64,000 nucleotides of DNA from an uncultured Subdoligranulum sp. (GCF_963931595.1 NZ_OZ007030.1:1170481-1234480), one strand, 5' to 3'. Shown: positions 16,443 to 27,384, counted from the first letter of the stretch. Numbers and translations are program-made. The notes: a model not told the origin generated them from the letters alone.

Positions 16443-17186
16443 TTATTCCAGTACAGTCTTCAGAAAATCCAAACTTTTCAGTCCATGCTCCAGGTGTGCC
16501 AGCACGTACTGCTCGCTGACCCGGGACAAATTCTTCAAGCTGGCCGGTGCCAGGGTGAAAGAAAACAATTTTCGGTCTTCGGCCAGACAGATATGACGCA
16601 GTGCATACAACGCGCCGGTATCCAGATTGGGAATATGCCGGGCCTTCTCGGCACAATCGGCGCACAAGAGATTTCCCTCCACGGGATCAAAATAGAACTC
16701 CCCGCCCTCATACCGGCCACAGCCCGAGCAGGCCAGAAGGTCGGGCTGGTAGCCGGCCATACTCATGGACCGAAGTTCATAAATAGTCTTGAGCTGCCGC
16801 AGCGGCAATTTCTTCTGTCCGATCATATACAAGCTGTTCAGCAGCAGCCGGAGCTGCGCATCAGCCTCGGGGGGCGCCGGAGAGAGGGAAAGCGCTATCT
16901 CTGCCATATAGGTAGCCAGACTCATGCCTTCCACGCTCTCGGATACGCCGTAGAATACTTTTTTGACCTGGGCCGAATCCACAAAATATTGGCTGCGACC
17001 GCTCGACAGGCTGAATTCCGAATAGCAGAACAAACCGCAAGCGCTGAACAGTTTATTTTTCAACCGCAGGCTTCCCTTGGCGGAGGCAGACACAACGCCC
17101 AGTTCAGGGGTCAGCAGCGTCAGGATCTGATCCGCCTCCCCCAGCTTGACCTGATGCAGCACCAGGCCCGTCGTTGCAATCTGCAT
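16443..17186 (-). CDS. recO: DNA repair protein RecO
   Basis: 247 residues from ATG 17186, chosen over nearby ATGs because GGGAGG lies six bases before it. N-terminal OB-fold starts QIATTGLVLHQVKLGEADQIL. The central zinc finger is CSGC...CADC at about 145-170. RecO loads RecA onto SSB-covered DNA with RecR. The start is embedded in the yqzL frame, so the two are probably translationally coupled; order yqzL-recO-mutS2. Confidence 0.93.
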   Translation of the reverse strand: MQIATTGLVLHQVKLGEADQILTLLTPELGVVSASAKGSLRLKNKLFSACGLFCYSEFSLSSGRSQYFVDSAQVKKVFYGVSESVEGMSLATYMAEIALSLSPAPPEADAQLRLLLNSLYMIGQKKLPLRQLKTIYELRSMSMAGYQPDLLACSGCGRYEGGEFYFDPVEGNLLCADCAEKARHIPNLDTGALYALRHICLAEDRKLFSFTLAPASLKNLSRVSEQYVLAHLEHGLKSLDFLKTVLE

Positions 17187-17289
17187 CTTCATCCTCCCGC
17201 AGCGCACATTGCTGCGCCTTGAAACTCAAGTAATCATAAATACTTCCGGTTTGCAAGAAACGAGCCCAATCCCCCGCTGAACCAGTCAT
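17104..17289 (-). CDS. yqzL: YqzL-like small protein overlapping recO
   Basis: Up to 61 residues from ATG 17289 (GGGGGCGG upstream). The segment WARFLQTGSIYDYLSFK matches the YqzL pattern (W-x-x-F-x-x-TG-x-I-x-x-YL-x-x-K), and in Bacillus yqzL lies between era and recO as here. Bacillus YqzL has about 47 residues; this frame runs 83 bases into recO in another frame before its stop. Function unknown. Confidence 0.65.
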   Translation of the reverse strand: MTGSAGDWARFLQTGSIYDYLSFKAQQCALREDEDADCNDGPGAASGQAGGGGSDPDAADP

Positions 17290-17315
17290 GCCTGCCGCCC
17301 CCTTCCGTTGGGGAC

Positions 17316-17324
17316 ATCATACCA
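17316..17324 (-). promoter_or_regulatory. Extended -10 for yqzL-recO-mutS2
   Basis: Minus strand TGG-TATGAT directly upstream of yqzL; predicted start about 20 bases before its ATG. No strong -35. Confidence 0.45.
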
Positions 17325-17369
17325 CAGCACACATGGAAAAGTTGTCCAACGAGGGCACCGGGGAAACGG

Positions 17370-18281
17370 TCAGGGCTTGGCGAACCCAAGGGTATTCAGG
17401 AGGTTTTCATTGTCACGCCAGTCTTCCCGCACCTTTACCCAGCACTGCAGATTGACCTTAACGCCCAGGAGTTCTTCAATATCCAGCCGGGCCGCCGATG
17501 CGATTTTTTTGAGCATCTGGCCTCCCTTGCCGATAATCATTCCTTTATGGCTCTTGCGCTCACAGTAAATATCCACATCGATATCAATCAGGTCCTTGTC
17601 GGGACGTTCTTTGAAGCGCTCCACCACCACAGCAATCCCGTGGGGAATTTCGTCCCGCATGAACAGAAGTGCCTTTTCACGCACCAGTTCCGCCACCAGT
17701 TCCTTCTCCGGCATATCGGTGAAAGCATCATCATCGAAATAATGCGGCCCCTCGTTGCCGTAGGGCTTGAGGAGGGCAAACAGATCCTCGCAGCCGGTTC
17801 CATCCTTGGCGGAGACCGTGACCACAGAATCAAAACAGTCGAAATCGGCAATCTGACGTTTGCGCTGTTCCAACGCCGCAAAACTGTCCAGCAAGTCCAC
17901 TTTATTGATGACCGCAATGGCCGGACCGCCCTTTTGCAAGGCCTTGATCATCGTCAGTTCGGAGTCCGTAAAATCTCCCTGCGGCTCGAAGAGCATCAGG
18001 GTGACATCCACATCCTTCAGACTGGCCGCGGCCGTCTGGGTCATACGGGCGTCCAGCTTGTTGTGTGCTTTATGGATGCCGGGGGTGTCCATCAGTACAT
18101 ACTGTACAGGCCCTTTTGTGATGACGCCGGTAATCCGGCTGCGTGTCGTCTGCGGTTTCTGGGTTACGATAGCCACCTTTTCCCCCACCAGATAATTGGT
18201 CAGGCTGGATTTTCCCACATTGGGACGGCCCACCAGTGCCACAAAAACACTGCTGGGCATTTCAGGAATCGGTTTTGCCAT
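17370..18281 (-). CDS. era: GTPase Era
   Basis: 303 residues from ATG 18281. G1 GRPNVGKSS at about 18-26, G2 TTRSRITG, G3 MDTPGIHKAHNKL, G4 INKVDLL. The C-terminal KH RNA-binding domain (about 205-300) has RKSHKGMIIGKGGQMLKKI. Era binds 16S rRNA 3' end and checks 30S maturation. A GTG four codons upstream is less likely because AAAGG would sit too close to it. The ATG overlaps the dgkA end by 20 bases. Confidence 0.97.
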   Translation of the reverse strand: MAKPIPEMPSSVFVALVGRPNVGKSSLTNYLVGEKVAIVTQKPQTTRSRITGVITKGPVQYVLMDTPGIHKAHNKLDARMTQTAAASLKDVDVTLMLFEPQGDFTDSELTMIKALQKGGPAIAVINKVDLLDSFAALEQRKRQIADFDCFDSVVTVSAKDGTGCEDLFALLKPYGNEGPHYFDDDAFTDMPEKELVAELVREKALLFMRDEIPHGIAVVVERFKERPDKDLIDIDVDIYCERKSHKGMIIGKGGQMLKKIASAARLDIEELLGVKVNLQCWVKVREDWRDNENLLNTLGFAKP

Positions 18282-18759
18282 TCGTTGATTCACCTTTCTG
18301 TGTTGCAGGATGATAACGGAAAATAAAGAAATACGCCGGGATCAAGGCCGCTGCACAAACCACGCCAATCCAGGGCGACTGGCGCAAAGCATTTCCAATC
18401 GCATTCAGCCGCGGCAGGAACAGGCATCCCCCTACCGCCAGTGCCCCCAGGGCTACGATCAGAACCGCACCGGCTGCCATGTCTTTGGCGGCACCGGCGC
18501 TCCACCAGTGGGTGGTGTCCGGCTTGTCCACGGCTCGCTCCACCGCGGAATTCATCAACTCCATTCCCAGCACCGCCGTGATGCAAAAAGCAAGCAAGGC
18601 CCATTCCATGCAGGATAAATCGGCAAGCATGCCAAGAATGACGGCATAGCAGGCGGCACAGAGATGAAAACGGAAATTCCGCTCTTCCTGTACGGCGGCC
18701 CGGATCCCGTTCCAGGCATAGACAAAGCCGCGGCCGAAGCGCTTGATCTCAGACCTCAT
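18262..18759 (-). CDS. dgkA: Diacylglycerol/undecaprenol kinase family protein
   Basis: 165 residues with an N-terminal RFGRGFVYAWNGIRAAVQEERNFRFH amphipathic segment and several transmembrane helices. The family signature ELMNSAVERAVD ... AKDMAAGAVLI contains the catalytic Glu and metal-binding residues. Gram-positive members phosphorylate undecaprenol to recycle the cell-wall lipid carrier. The last 40 residues add an extra hydrophobic segment beyond the short Bacillus form. Overlaps ybeY by 11 bases and era by 20. Confidence 0.92.
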   Translation of the reverse strand: MRSEIKRFGRGFVYAWNGIRAAVQEERNFRFHLCAACYAVILGMLADLSCMEWALLAFCITAVLGMELMNSAVERAVDKPDTTHWWSAGAAKDMAAGAVLIVALGALAVGGCLFLPRLNAIGNALRQSPWIGVVCAAALIPAYFFIFRYHPATQKGESTNGKTDS

Positions 18760-19249
18760 CGCTTGTATAGGAAACCGTGCGCGGCAAGCCCAGCTTGATC
18801 AGCACCGCTTCCTCCTTTTCCCGCATGCGGACCGCTTCCAGACCGCTGGCCTCATGATCGTATCCCAGAAGATGGAGCATGGAATGTACGGTCAGGTAGG
18901 CAACCTCCCGCTGCAGACTGTGCCCATACAACTCGGCCTGTTCCATGGCGCGCTCCATTGAAATGACGATGTCGCCGAGAATCTTGCAGCCGTTGTCTTC
19001 GTCAATGTCATACTGGCCGTTTTCTCCCATGGGAAAGCTCAGAACATCAGTGGCCGAATCCTTGTCCCGGTACTGTTTGTTCAACTCATGGATCCGGTTG
19101 TTGTCGACAAAGGTGACGCTGATCTCAGCCGAACCGTCAAACTTCTCAAAATCCAGAACCGCATTACAGCTGCGGCGAATGAGAATTCTCAGCCCGGACG
19201 GAATCTTGACAATATTCTGGTCATTGGTAATCAGGACCTTATTGGACAT
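18749..19249 (-). CDS. ybeY: Endoribonuclease YbeY (rRNA maturation)
   Basis: 166 residues. The zinc site HSMLHLLGYDHE (three His) near 125-137 is the UPF0054 signature, and SFPMGE precedes it. YbeY trims 16S rRNA 3' ends and takes part in ribosome quality control. Fixed neighbour of phoH and era. ATG at 19249. Confidence 0.96.
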   Translation of the reverse strand: MSNKVLITNDQNIVKIPSGLRILIRRSCNAVLDFEKFDGSAEISVTFVDNNRIHELNKQYRDKDSATDVLSFPMGENGQYDIDEDNGCKILGDIVISMERAMEQAELYGHSLQREVAYLTVHSMLHLLGYDHEASGLEAVRMREKEEAVLIKLGLPRTVSYTSDEV

Positions 19250-19277
19250 AGGGTATCAACCTCCTGTTTCTGGCTTT

Positions 19278-20243
19278 TTATTGTCTGGCCGAACGCTCGG
19301 CCGCCTTTTCATACGCTTTGACGATCTGCTGCACCAGTCTGTGGCGGACTACATCCTTTTCCGTCAGACGTACCTGGGCAATGCCGTCCACATCCTGCAA
19401 CACCTGCAGGGCATCCACCAGGCCGCTGCGAACCTTATCCGGAAGATCTACCTGGGTAATATCGCCGGTAACCACCACTTTGCTGCCCACGCCCATACGC
19501 GTCAGGAACATCTTCATCTGTTCAGGGGTGGTGTTTTGTGCTTCATCCAAAATGATAAAAGCATCATCCAGGGTACGGCCGCGCATATACGCCAGCGGCG
19601 CCACCTCGATGATCTGTTTTTCAAACAATTTCTGAAAAGTCTCTGCCCCCAGCAGGTCAAACAGTCCATCATACAAGGGACGCAGATACGGGTCCACTTT
19701 ATTTTGCAGATCGCCGGGCAAGAAGCCCAGCTTTTCGCCCGCTTCCACTGCGGGGCGGGTCAGGATGATCCGGCTTACATCCTTGGATTTGAATGCTTTG
19801 ACAGCCATGGCCACCGCCAGGTAGGTTTTTCCTGTTCCGGCGGGCCCCACACCGAAAGTGATGGCGTGATTGCGGATAGCGGCCAGATACTCCCGCTGTC
19901 CCAGCGTCTTGGGATGAATGGGGCGCCCTTTTGCGGTCACGGCCACAAAATCATCGGTCAGCTCGCGAAGACGTTTTTCCTCGCCGTCGCGGGCCAGGCT
20001 GATGCAATACCGGATGGTCTGCTCCTCCAGAGGGGTATGATTCTGCATCAGAGTGACCATGCCGTCTACCGCATGGGCCGCTGCCGTCACATCTTTTTCT
20101 GCACCGGTGAATCTCAGTTCCGAACCACGGCACACGGCGGTGACGCTGAACTCCTTCTCCAGAAGATGAATGTTCTGGTCGCAGTTGCCAAAAATAGCGG
20201 CTGCCAATTCAATGCTGTCCAATTCAATGGAACGCTCTGCCAA
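19278..20243 (-). CDS. phoH: PhoH family protein
   Basis: 321 residues. N-terminal KH-like region, then a P-loop helicase-like ATPase with Walker A GPAGTGKTYLA near 135-145 and Walker B FIILDEAQNTTPEQM. Often called PhoH-L or YbeZ, and thought to act with YbeY in RNA metabolism. The start is TTG at 20243 with GGAGGG; the nearby ATG is out of frame. A separate -10 at 20288-20293 frees it from the sporulation genes upstream. Confidence 0.95.
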   Translation of the reverse strand: MAERSIELDSIELAAAIFGNCDQNIHLLEKEFSVTAVCRGSELRFTGAEKDVTAAAHAVDGMVTLMQNHTPLEEQTIRYCISLARDGEEKRLRELTDDFVAVTAKGRPIHPKTLGQREYLAAIRNHAITFGVGPAGTGKTYLAVAMAVKAFKSKDVSRIILTRPAVEAGEKLGFLPGDLQNKVDPYLRPLYDGLFDLLGAETFQKLFEKQIIEVAPLAYMRGRTLDDAFIILDEAQNTTPEQMKMFLTRMGVGSKVVVTGDITQVDLPDKVRSGLVDALQVLQDVDGIAQVRLTEKDVVRHRLVQQIVKAYEKAAERSARQ

Positions 20244-20287
20244 ATTTCATGCCCTCCGTGTATCGAATATCATAGTAACCCATTCAG

Positions 20288-20293
20288 ATTATA
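20288..20293 (-). promoter_or_regulatory. -10 of the phoH-ybeY-dgkA-era operon
   Basis: Minus strand TATAAT in an A/T-rich gap of 147 bases; the -35 is poor. The position explains how the vegetative genes escape control of yqfC-yqfD. Confidence 0.45.
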
Positions 20294-20390
20294 TCACAAT
20301 TTTTGCCAAAAGAAATTGGATATTACAAACAAAATTTATCCGTATCTTTTGGCATTTGCTGCCGTCTTGACCAAAAAGAGGCACCACTGA

Positions 20391-21530
20391 CTAAGAGATT
20401 GCAATGTTCGCCACAAATTGGTAGGTCACCGATGTGACAACCGCGTCAGACAGCGTCTGCGTCTGGTAGTGTTCAGCCAGGATTTCGGCATCCGGGAAAG
20501 ATTCCAGCAGCTGCTGGCGGCAGTTCCTTCGTGCCAGTGCCTCTGCCTGTTCCGGAGAATAATACAATGTCAGAACGTTGCAGCCCCACGCGGTCTCCCT
20601 TCGCAGGCAGCCCGGCAGGCTCAACCGTCCCAGACGCAGCGGTATCCATTCTATGCGGTCAGCTTCTGTGACCTCTTCTTGCTGAAGGGGCCACACACCG
20701 CCCAGAAAATACAATGTATCCCGGACGGTGGCGACATTTCCCGGAACCGTCGCAGTCCGGGAAAGAGGTTCGGAGGCCGTAAAGGTTTCTTCGCACCGGG
20801 CCAGAATTTTTCCTGACGCGCCCTGCAGAATCTCCCGTTCCTCCCGGTCCAGTCTCACGATATCCACCAGCAGTTGTCCGGCTTTCACCGTCTGCCCCGG
20901 GACAACGCAGGCGAAACCGCTTTCCGCTTCCACCGCTGTGATCACTCCGTCTGCTTTGGCATACAGCGGGCGCAGAGGCGGATCTTCCCGGATGGTCTGC
21001 GTATGTGCTACCGTATCCTCGATAAAAAGGCATCCGCCCGTAAAATTCAAGCTGACCCAGCCGAACAGGTCGCTTTGCGCCAAAGCGGCTGCTTGTGCAT
21101 CTTCCAATGTGTCCTTTTGTAAAAATGTGCCTTCGCAGATCCCGCATTCTGCCAGGAGTGCACGCATGCGCTGGGAATCCGTTTGTTCCAGCGTCCCAAA
21201 ATCGATGACCCAGACAAAATGCGGCAGCAGGTTCAGAAGCAGCACAAACAGAATAGCGCCCACAGGAAAGCCGGGCCGTGCCATGCAGCGTTCCAGAAAA
21301 CGCCCCGGGCCGTGGCGACGAAGGATGGAAAATTCCCATCCGCCCTGTTCGGCCATTCGGCGCAGCGTGGAATAATCCCGTCCGAATCCCTGGGCGACGC
21401 AGCCGTTCTGTTTCCATCGTATATGGTCAAGCTGCAGCCCCCGGGCGGTGATGCGGTTCACGTAGCGCTGCGGGTCGGCACCACGGATCTGAAAACGGAT
21501 GCGATCCGCAGCCCAGAATTTACGCTTCAT
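20391..21530 (-). CDS. yqfD: Sporulation protein YqfD
   Basis: 379 residues. N-terminal cytoplasmic domain (IRFQIRGADPQRYVNRI...), one transmembrane helix around 95-115 and a large extracytoplasmic domain, as in YqfD, a sigma-E-regulon protein of unknown function. Immediately follows yqfC with an 11-base overlap, the usual pair. ATG at 21530. Confidence 0.92.
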   Translation of the reverse strand: MKRKFWAADRIRFQIRGADPQRYVNRITARGLQLDHIRWKQNGCVAQGFGRDYSTLRRMAEQGGWEFSILRRHGPGRFLERCMARPGFPVGAILFVLLLNLLPHFVWVIDFGTLEQTDSQRMRALLAECGICEGTFLQKDTLEDAQAAALAQSDLFGWVSLNFTGGCLFIEDTVAHTQTIREDPPLRPLYAKADGVITAVEAESGFACVVPGQTVKAGQLLVDIVRLDREEREILQGASGKILARCEETFTASEPLSRTATVPGNVATVRDTLYFLGGVWPLQQEEVTEADRIEWIPLRLGRLSLPGCLRRETAWGCNVLTLYYSPEQAEALARRNCRQQLLESFPDAEILAEHYQTQTLSDAVVTSVTYQFVANIAIS

Positions 21531-21849
21531 TGCCAGGCTCCCCCCACTTGCTGCGGAATGAGATATCTTGTATCCTCCCCGCCAGAATCAGCCTTTTTCC
21601 GCTGAAGGATTCTATCCGAAGTTCTGCCCCATAAAATGTTACCAGAAAGTTTCCCATATCCAGACTGATCTTATCCGGCTGAAAATCCAATACCTTTCGG
21701 CACCCATCCGCGGTCAAATACCCACCCCGTAGAGAAAATTCCGGCAAACGATAGAACGCCGCGGAGGGCTGTGCCAGCAAATCATGCATTCTTGGTCTGC
21801 CTGCCTGTGTCTTGCGGAATCGCTTTCTGCGGATCTTCTGGCTCTTCAT
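21520..21849 (-). CDS. yqfC: Sporulation protein YqfC (YabP family)
   Basis: 109 residues from ATG 21849 with AAGGGGAG upstream. Contains the YabP/YqfC fold pattern ISLDMGNFLVTFYGAELRIESFSGKRLILAGRI near 60-95. Expressed in the mother cell in Bacillus; role unknown. Divergent from ylbJ with only 61 bases between. Confidence 0.9.
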   Translation of the reverse strand: MKSQKIRRKRFRKTQAGRPRMHDLLAQPSAAFYRLPEFSLRGGYLTADGCRKVLDFQPDKISLDMGNFLVTFYGAELRIESFSGKRLILAGRIQDISFRSKWGEPGNEA

Positions 21850-21910
21850 GCAGATGTTCTCCCCTTCCCGGACCGGATCATCCCAATATACGCCCCCGGA
21901 GGTGGTTTCT

Positions 21911-22963
21911 ATGTGTAAGCGCAGGAAAAAGGTCTTTTTACCCGTGGTGCTCTGTTGCCTGTTGGGAATCCTCTTTCTGAAAGAACCCGTACTGGCCGCG
22001 GAGGGATTTGCAAATGGTCTTCGTCTGTGTACAAGTACGGTCTTGCCTGCGTTGTTTCCCTTTTTTGTACTGACCGATCTGTTGCTGACCTGCCCATTAC
22101 GGAATCGTATTTTTCGGCCGGCAGCACGGCTCCTTGGCCTGGAAAATGAAATCGCCATCCCGGTCCTTGTGCTTTCCTGGGTGGGAGGGTACGCGGTTTG
22201 CGCCAAAATGGTGGGAAATCTGCAAAAGAATCGGCTGCTCAACGCCCGGGATGCCGCGCTGGTGATTCTGCTGGGCTGCTGCTCCAGTCCCGGCTTTGTG
22301 ATCGGCTGCGTGGGTGGCTTGCTGATGGGAAATGTGCGGCTGGGCATCCTTTTCTATTGGCTGCAGCTTGCGGCAAACCTGGCTGCTGCCGCATTGTGTA
22401 TTGGATTATTACCGCGGAAGACCGCTCAATCGGTATCTCCAAAAGCCACTGTCCCCGAATCGCTTTCTTTCTCCAACGCCATCGGCAATGCGGTCGGAAG
22501 CTGTTTGCAGGTATGCGGCTGCGTGCTGTTTTTCCGCATGACAGAAGCCGTACTGGTACCGTTTCTTCCTCAAACGGCACTTACCATACCCGTGATGAGT
22601 GCTTTTTTGGAGATCAGCGCAGGCTGTTCGGATTTTGCCGCGCTGGGCGGGCGGTATGCGCTGTATGGATGCTGCACTTGCCTGAGTGTGCTGGGGCTTT
22701 CGGTGTGGGCGCAGATTTCCTTGCTGCTCCAGGGAGCGGTGCCGCTGCGTTTGCTGCTTGTGCATCGGACGGTTCATCTGTTTGTATTTTTGGCGATGGT
22801 TGGACTTTTGGTGCGTTTTCTCCCCGGAACGGCGGTGGTATACCGCAGCATGGCGGCACGCGTTGTCACCACACAGCGGTTGCCATGGGACGCTGTAGTT
22901 CTCGTCTTTGCATTCCTGTGCGCTTCCCTTTACAAGGTCAGGCAAAACTTCTATAATAAATGA
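21911..22963 (+). CDS. ylbJ: YlbJ-like sporulation integral membrane protein
   Basis: 350 residues from ATG 21911 with GGAGGTGG upstream. About eight transmembrane helices with nucleoside-recognition (Gate-like) features: LCTSTVLPALFPFFVLTDLLL near 38-58 and the paired WVGGYAVCAKMV ... GCCSSPGFVIGCVG motifs. YlbJ-type proteins are sigma-E products required for efficient sporulation; the transported substrate is unknown. First gene of a run of four on this strand. Confidence 0.88.
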   Translation: MCKRRKKVFLPVVLCCLLGILFLKEPVLAAEGFANGLRLCTSTVLPALFPFFVLTDLLLTCPLRNRIFRPAARLLGLENEIAIPVLVLSWVGGYAVCAKMVGNLQKNRLLNARDAALVILLGCCSSPGFVIGCVGGLLMGNVRLGILFYWLQLAANLAAAALCIGLLPRKTAQSVSPKATVPESLSFSNAIGNAVGSCLQVCGCVLFFRMTEAVLVPFLPQTALTIPVMSAFLEISAGCSDFAALGGRYALYGCCTCLSVLGLSVWAQISLLLQGAVPLRLLLVHRTVHLFVFLAMVGLLVRFLPGTAVVYRSMAARVVTTQRLPWDAVVLVFAFLCASLYKVRQNFYNK

Positions 22964-22992
22964 GTATATTTGACGGGGTTTGGGGTGAGGAT

Positions 22993-23211
22993 ATGTTTAA
23001 AAAGAGCTATTACGGAAGTAAAATTGCACCGGCCTGCTCCTACTGTTTGCACGGCACTCCGGCATCCGATCCCAAGATGATTCTATGCAGGCTGAAAGGC
23101 GTGGTATCTCCCTATTATTTTTGCCGGCGCTTCCAATATGATCCCCTCATGCGGGTGCCGCATCGCCAGGTGCTTCCTGAGCTGGATCCCAAAGATTTTA
23201 CGCTGGAGTAA
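22993..23211 (+). CDS. Small Cys-containing protein, unknown
   Basis: 72 residues from ATG 22993 with GTGAGGAT upstream. Four Cys arranged CSYC (about 16-19), C (33) and C (44), which could bind zinc or a cluster, plus aromatic residues (PYYFCRRFQYDP). No family recognised. Lies 29 bases after ylbJ and 11 bases before the next gene, so probably in the same transcript. Confidence 0.7.
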   Translation: MFKKSYYGSKIAPACSYCLHGTPASDPKMILCRLKGVVSPYYFCRRFQYDPLMRVPHRQVLPELDPKDFTLE

Positions 23212-23222
23212 AGGAGTTTTGC

Positions 23223-24074
23223 ATGGAACACCCCAAACAACCCAAGCGGGAAAGTCTGAAAACCTTGTGGCGGGAGAAAAGAGCCGTCACGCTGGTCTAT
23301 ATTTTCCTGCGCACCTCGGTCCTTCTTGTGTTGCTTGCGCAAATTTTCAATCGGAACTTTGAAAATGTTTTTCTCTGCGTCCTGACGCTGATTCTCTTCA
23401 CCATGCCTTCCCTGTTGGAACGCAAACTGGATATCGATCTTCCCAATACGCTGGAGATCATCATTCTGCTGTTCATCTATGCGGCAGAAATTCTGGGAGA
23501 AATCGGTGCCTACTATGTGACTTTTCCCAACTGGGACACTGTGCTGCACACCATGAACGGCTTTCTTTGTGCAGCCATCGGCTTTTCCCTGTTGGATATC
23601 CTGAACCGCAACAGCCGCGTCAGGTTCCATCTTTCTCCCCTCTATCTGGCCATTGTAGCGTTCTGTTTTTCCATGACGGTGGGAGTTCTGTGGGAGTTCT
23701 TTGAATGCGCCATGGACCAGTTCTTTTTCTTTGATATGCAGAAGGACACTATCGTCCATGACATTGGAACGATTCTGCTGGATCCCACCGGCGGCAATCA
23801 TCCAGTGGTCCTTCGCAATATCACCGATGTGATCGTTGTGCAAGCAGATGGCACCAAAACTGCGCTGGGTCTGGGCGGCTACCTGGATATTGGTCTGATG
23901 GATACCATGGAGGATCTCTTTGTCAACTTCATAGGAGCGTTGGTATTTTCCATCATCGGATATTTTTATGTGCTCAGCCGCGGAAAAGGGAAATTTGTAA
24001 AACGGTTTATTCCGGTGGCCAATGACACCGTTTCCCAGGAAAACACCACAAGCGGGGAGGAAACTTCTTTATGA
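23223..24074 (+). CDS. YjdF/DUF2238-like membrane protein
   Basis: 283 residues, about six transmembrane helices. Carries the family signatures FPNWDTVLHTMNGF and TVGVLWEFFECAMDQ with conserved His, Glu and Asp near the membrane face, then DTMEDLFVNFIGAL. Function of the family is unknown. A cytoplasmic N-terminus rich in Lys/Glu/Pro leads in. Its stop overlaps the start of the ATP-grasp gene (ATGA), so the two are translationally coupled. Confidence 0.8.
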   Translation: MEHPKQPKRESLKTLWREKRAVTLVYIFLRTSVLLVLLAQIFNRNFENVFLCVLTLILFTMPSLLERKLDIDLPNTLEIIILLFIYAAEILGEIGAYYVTFPNWDTVLHTMNGFLCAAIGFSLLDILNRNSRVRFHLSPLYLAIVAFCFSMTVGVLWEFFECAMDQFFFFDMQKDTIVHDIGTILLDPTGGNHPVVLRNITDVIVVQADGTKTALGLGGYLDIGLMDTMEDLFVNFIGALVFSIIGYFYVLSRGKGKFVKRFIPVANDTVSQENTTSGEETSL

Positions 24075-25273
24075 ATTTTATTCTTGTATCACCGAATTTT
24101 CCGGAAACGTTCCGATGGTTCGCCATCCGTCTGAAGGAAAATGGTGTCACAGTATTAGGTCTTGGTGATGCCTCCTATGAGGAACTCCATCCGGATCTGA
24201 AGAATGCCCTGACGGAATATTACAGGGTTGCGGATCTGGGCGACTATGATGACATGGTACGTGCGGTGGGGTATTTCACCTTCCGCTACGGAAAAATTGA
24301 CTGGATTGAATCCAACAACGAATATTGGCTGGAGATGGACGCCGCACTGCGTACCGCCTTCAATATCACGACCGGTCCCAAATCCGATGCTATTGGGGGC
24401 TGGAAAAGCAAGCTGGCCATGAAGGAGACCTATCAGCAGGCAGGAATTCCCTGTGCCCGGTGTATTCCCGTCACCACACAAAAGGCCGCCCTTGATTTTA
24501 TCAAGAAAGTCGGATATCCGGTGGTGGTTAAGCCGGATAACGGCGTGGGGGCCAACGACACCTATCGATTGGAAAACCCGGCCGATGTGGAGGACTTTTT
24601 TGCGACGCCCCCGCATGTGCCATATGTAATGGAAGAATATGTTCCGGGTGTGGTCACAACCTACGACGGAATCTGTGATTCCAAGGGTCAAGTGCTCTTT
24701 GCCGTCAGTCATATCACTCCCAACTCGATCATGGATATGGTCAACAAAGGGGTGCCCACATACTATTACATAAATGATCACGTTCCGGCAGATGTGGAGC
24801 GGATCGGACGCAAAACGTTGCAGGCCTTTAGCGTGACACGCCGATTTTTCCATCTGGAATTTTTCCGGCTGACGCAGGATAAGCCGGGACTCGGTCCCAA
24901 GGGAACGCTGCTTGGCCTGGAAGTGAATATGCGGCCGGCCGGCGGCTTTACCACCGAGATGATCGATTACAGCCAGAGCGTGGATGTCTACCAGATATAC
25001 GCAGATATGGTGGCTTATGACGCATGCCGGCATACCTATATTGGCCCCAAGCGTTTTTGCGTTTATGTGGGACGCCGTGCGTATATACAGTATGCGTATT
25101 CGCTGGATCAACTGTGCCGTTCCTGCGGGTCCCACCTGTGCCGCGTAGGTGAGATGCCCCCTGCCCTGGCCGGCGCCATGGGGGATGAACTCATGATCTG
25201 CCGCTATGACAGCAAAGCGGAAATGGAACAATTCGTCCGCAAGGCGTTCACACTGCCCTCCTCCGACCATTAA
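24071..25273 (+). CDS. ATP-grasp domain protein, substrate unknown
   Basis: 400 residues. N-terminal Rossmann-like preATP-grasp domain (MNFILVSPNFPETF), then the ATP-grasp core with GYPVVVKPDNGVGANDTY (about 150-167), VMEEYVPGVVTTYDGI and LGLEVNMRPAGGFTTEMID (metal-binding Glu/Asn/Arg). Such enzymes join a carboxylate to an amine or thiol through an acyl phosphate; carbamoyl-phosphate-synthase-like names are generic. It is translationally coupled to the DUF2238-like membrane protein, so the two likely act on one pathway. Ends at a bidirectional terminator. Confidence 0.85.
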   Translation: MNFILVSPNFPETFRWFAIRLKENGVTVLGLGDASYEELHPDLKNALTEYYRVADLGDYDDMVRAVGYFTFRYGKIDWIESNNEYWLEMDAALRTAFNITTGPKSDAIGGWKSKLAMKETYQQAGIPCARCIPVTTQKAALDFIKKVGYPVVVKPDNGVGANDTYRLENPADVEDFFATPPHVPYVMEEYVPGVVTTYDGICDSKGQVLFAVSHITPNSIMDMVNKGVPTYYYINDHVPADVERIGRKTLQAFSVTRRFFHLEFFRLTQDKPGLGPKGTLLGLEVNMRPAGGFTTEMIDYSQSVDVYQIYADMVAYDACRHTYIGPKRFCVYVGRRAYIQYAYSLDQLCRSCGSHLCRVGEMPPALAGAMGDELMICRYDSKAEMEQFVRKAFTLPSSDH

Positions 25274-25295
25274 GTGATTCGGTTCTGTAGAAAGC

Positions 25296-25342
25296 AAAAA
25301 TCCCGCCCGGGATCTTTTCACAAGATCCCGGGCGGGATTTTT
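25296..25342. terminator. Bidirectional terminator between ATP-grasp gene and groEL
   Basis: Perfect 21-bp stem (AAAAATCCCGCCCGGGATCTT and its complement) with a 5-base loop, A-tract on one side and T-tract on the other, between convergent genes. Confidence 0.92.
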
Positions 25343-25373
25343 ATGGTTTTATCGGCAAAGCGGTACAGGCGGA

Positions 25374-27029
<1,656 letters not shown>

Positions 27030-27053
27030 TCAGAAAGCGTTCAGTTCAGAAAA

Positions 27054-27353
<300 letters not shown>

Positions 27354-27384
27354 CTATTAAAAGATTTCTCTTTTTAGATTTAGT

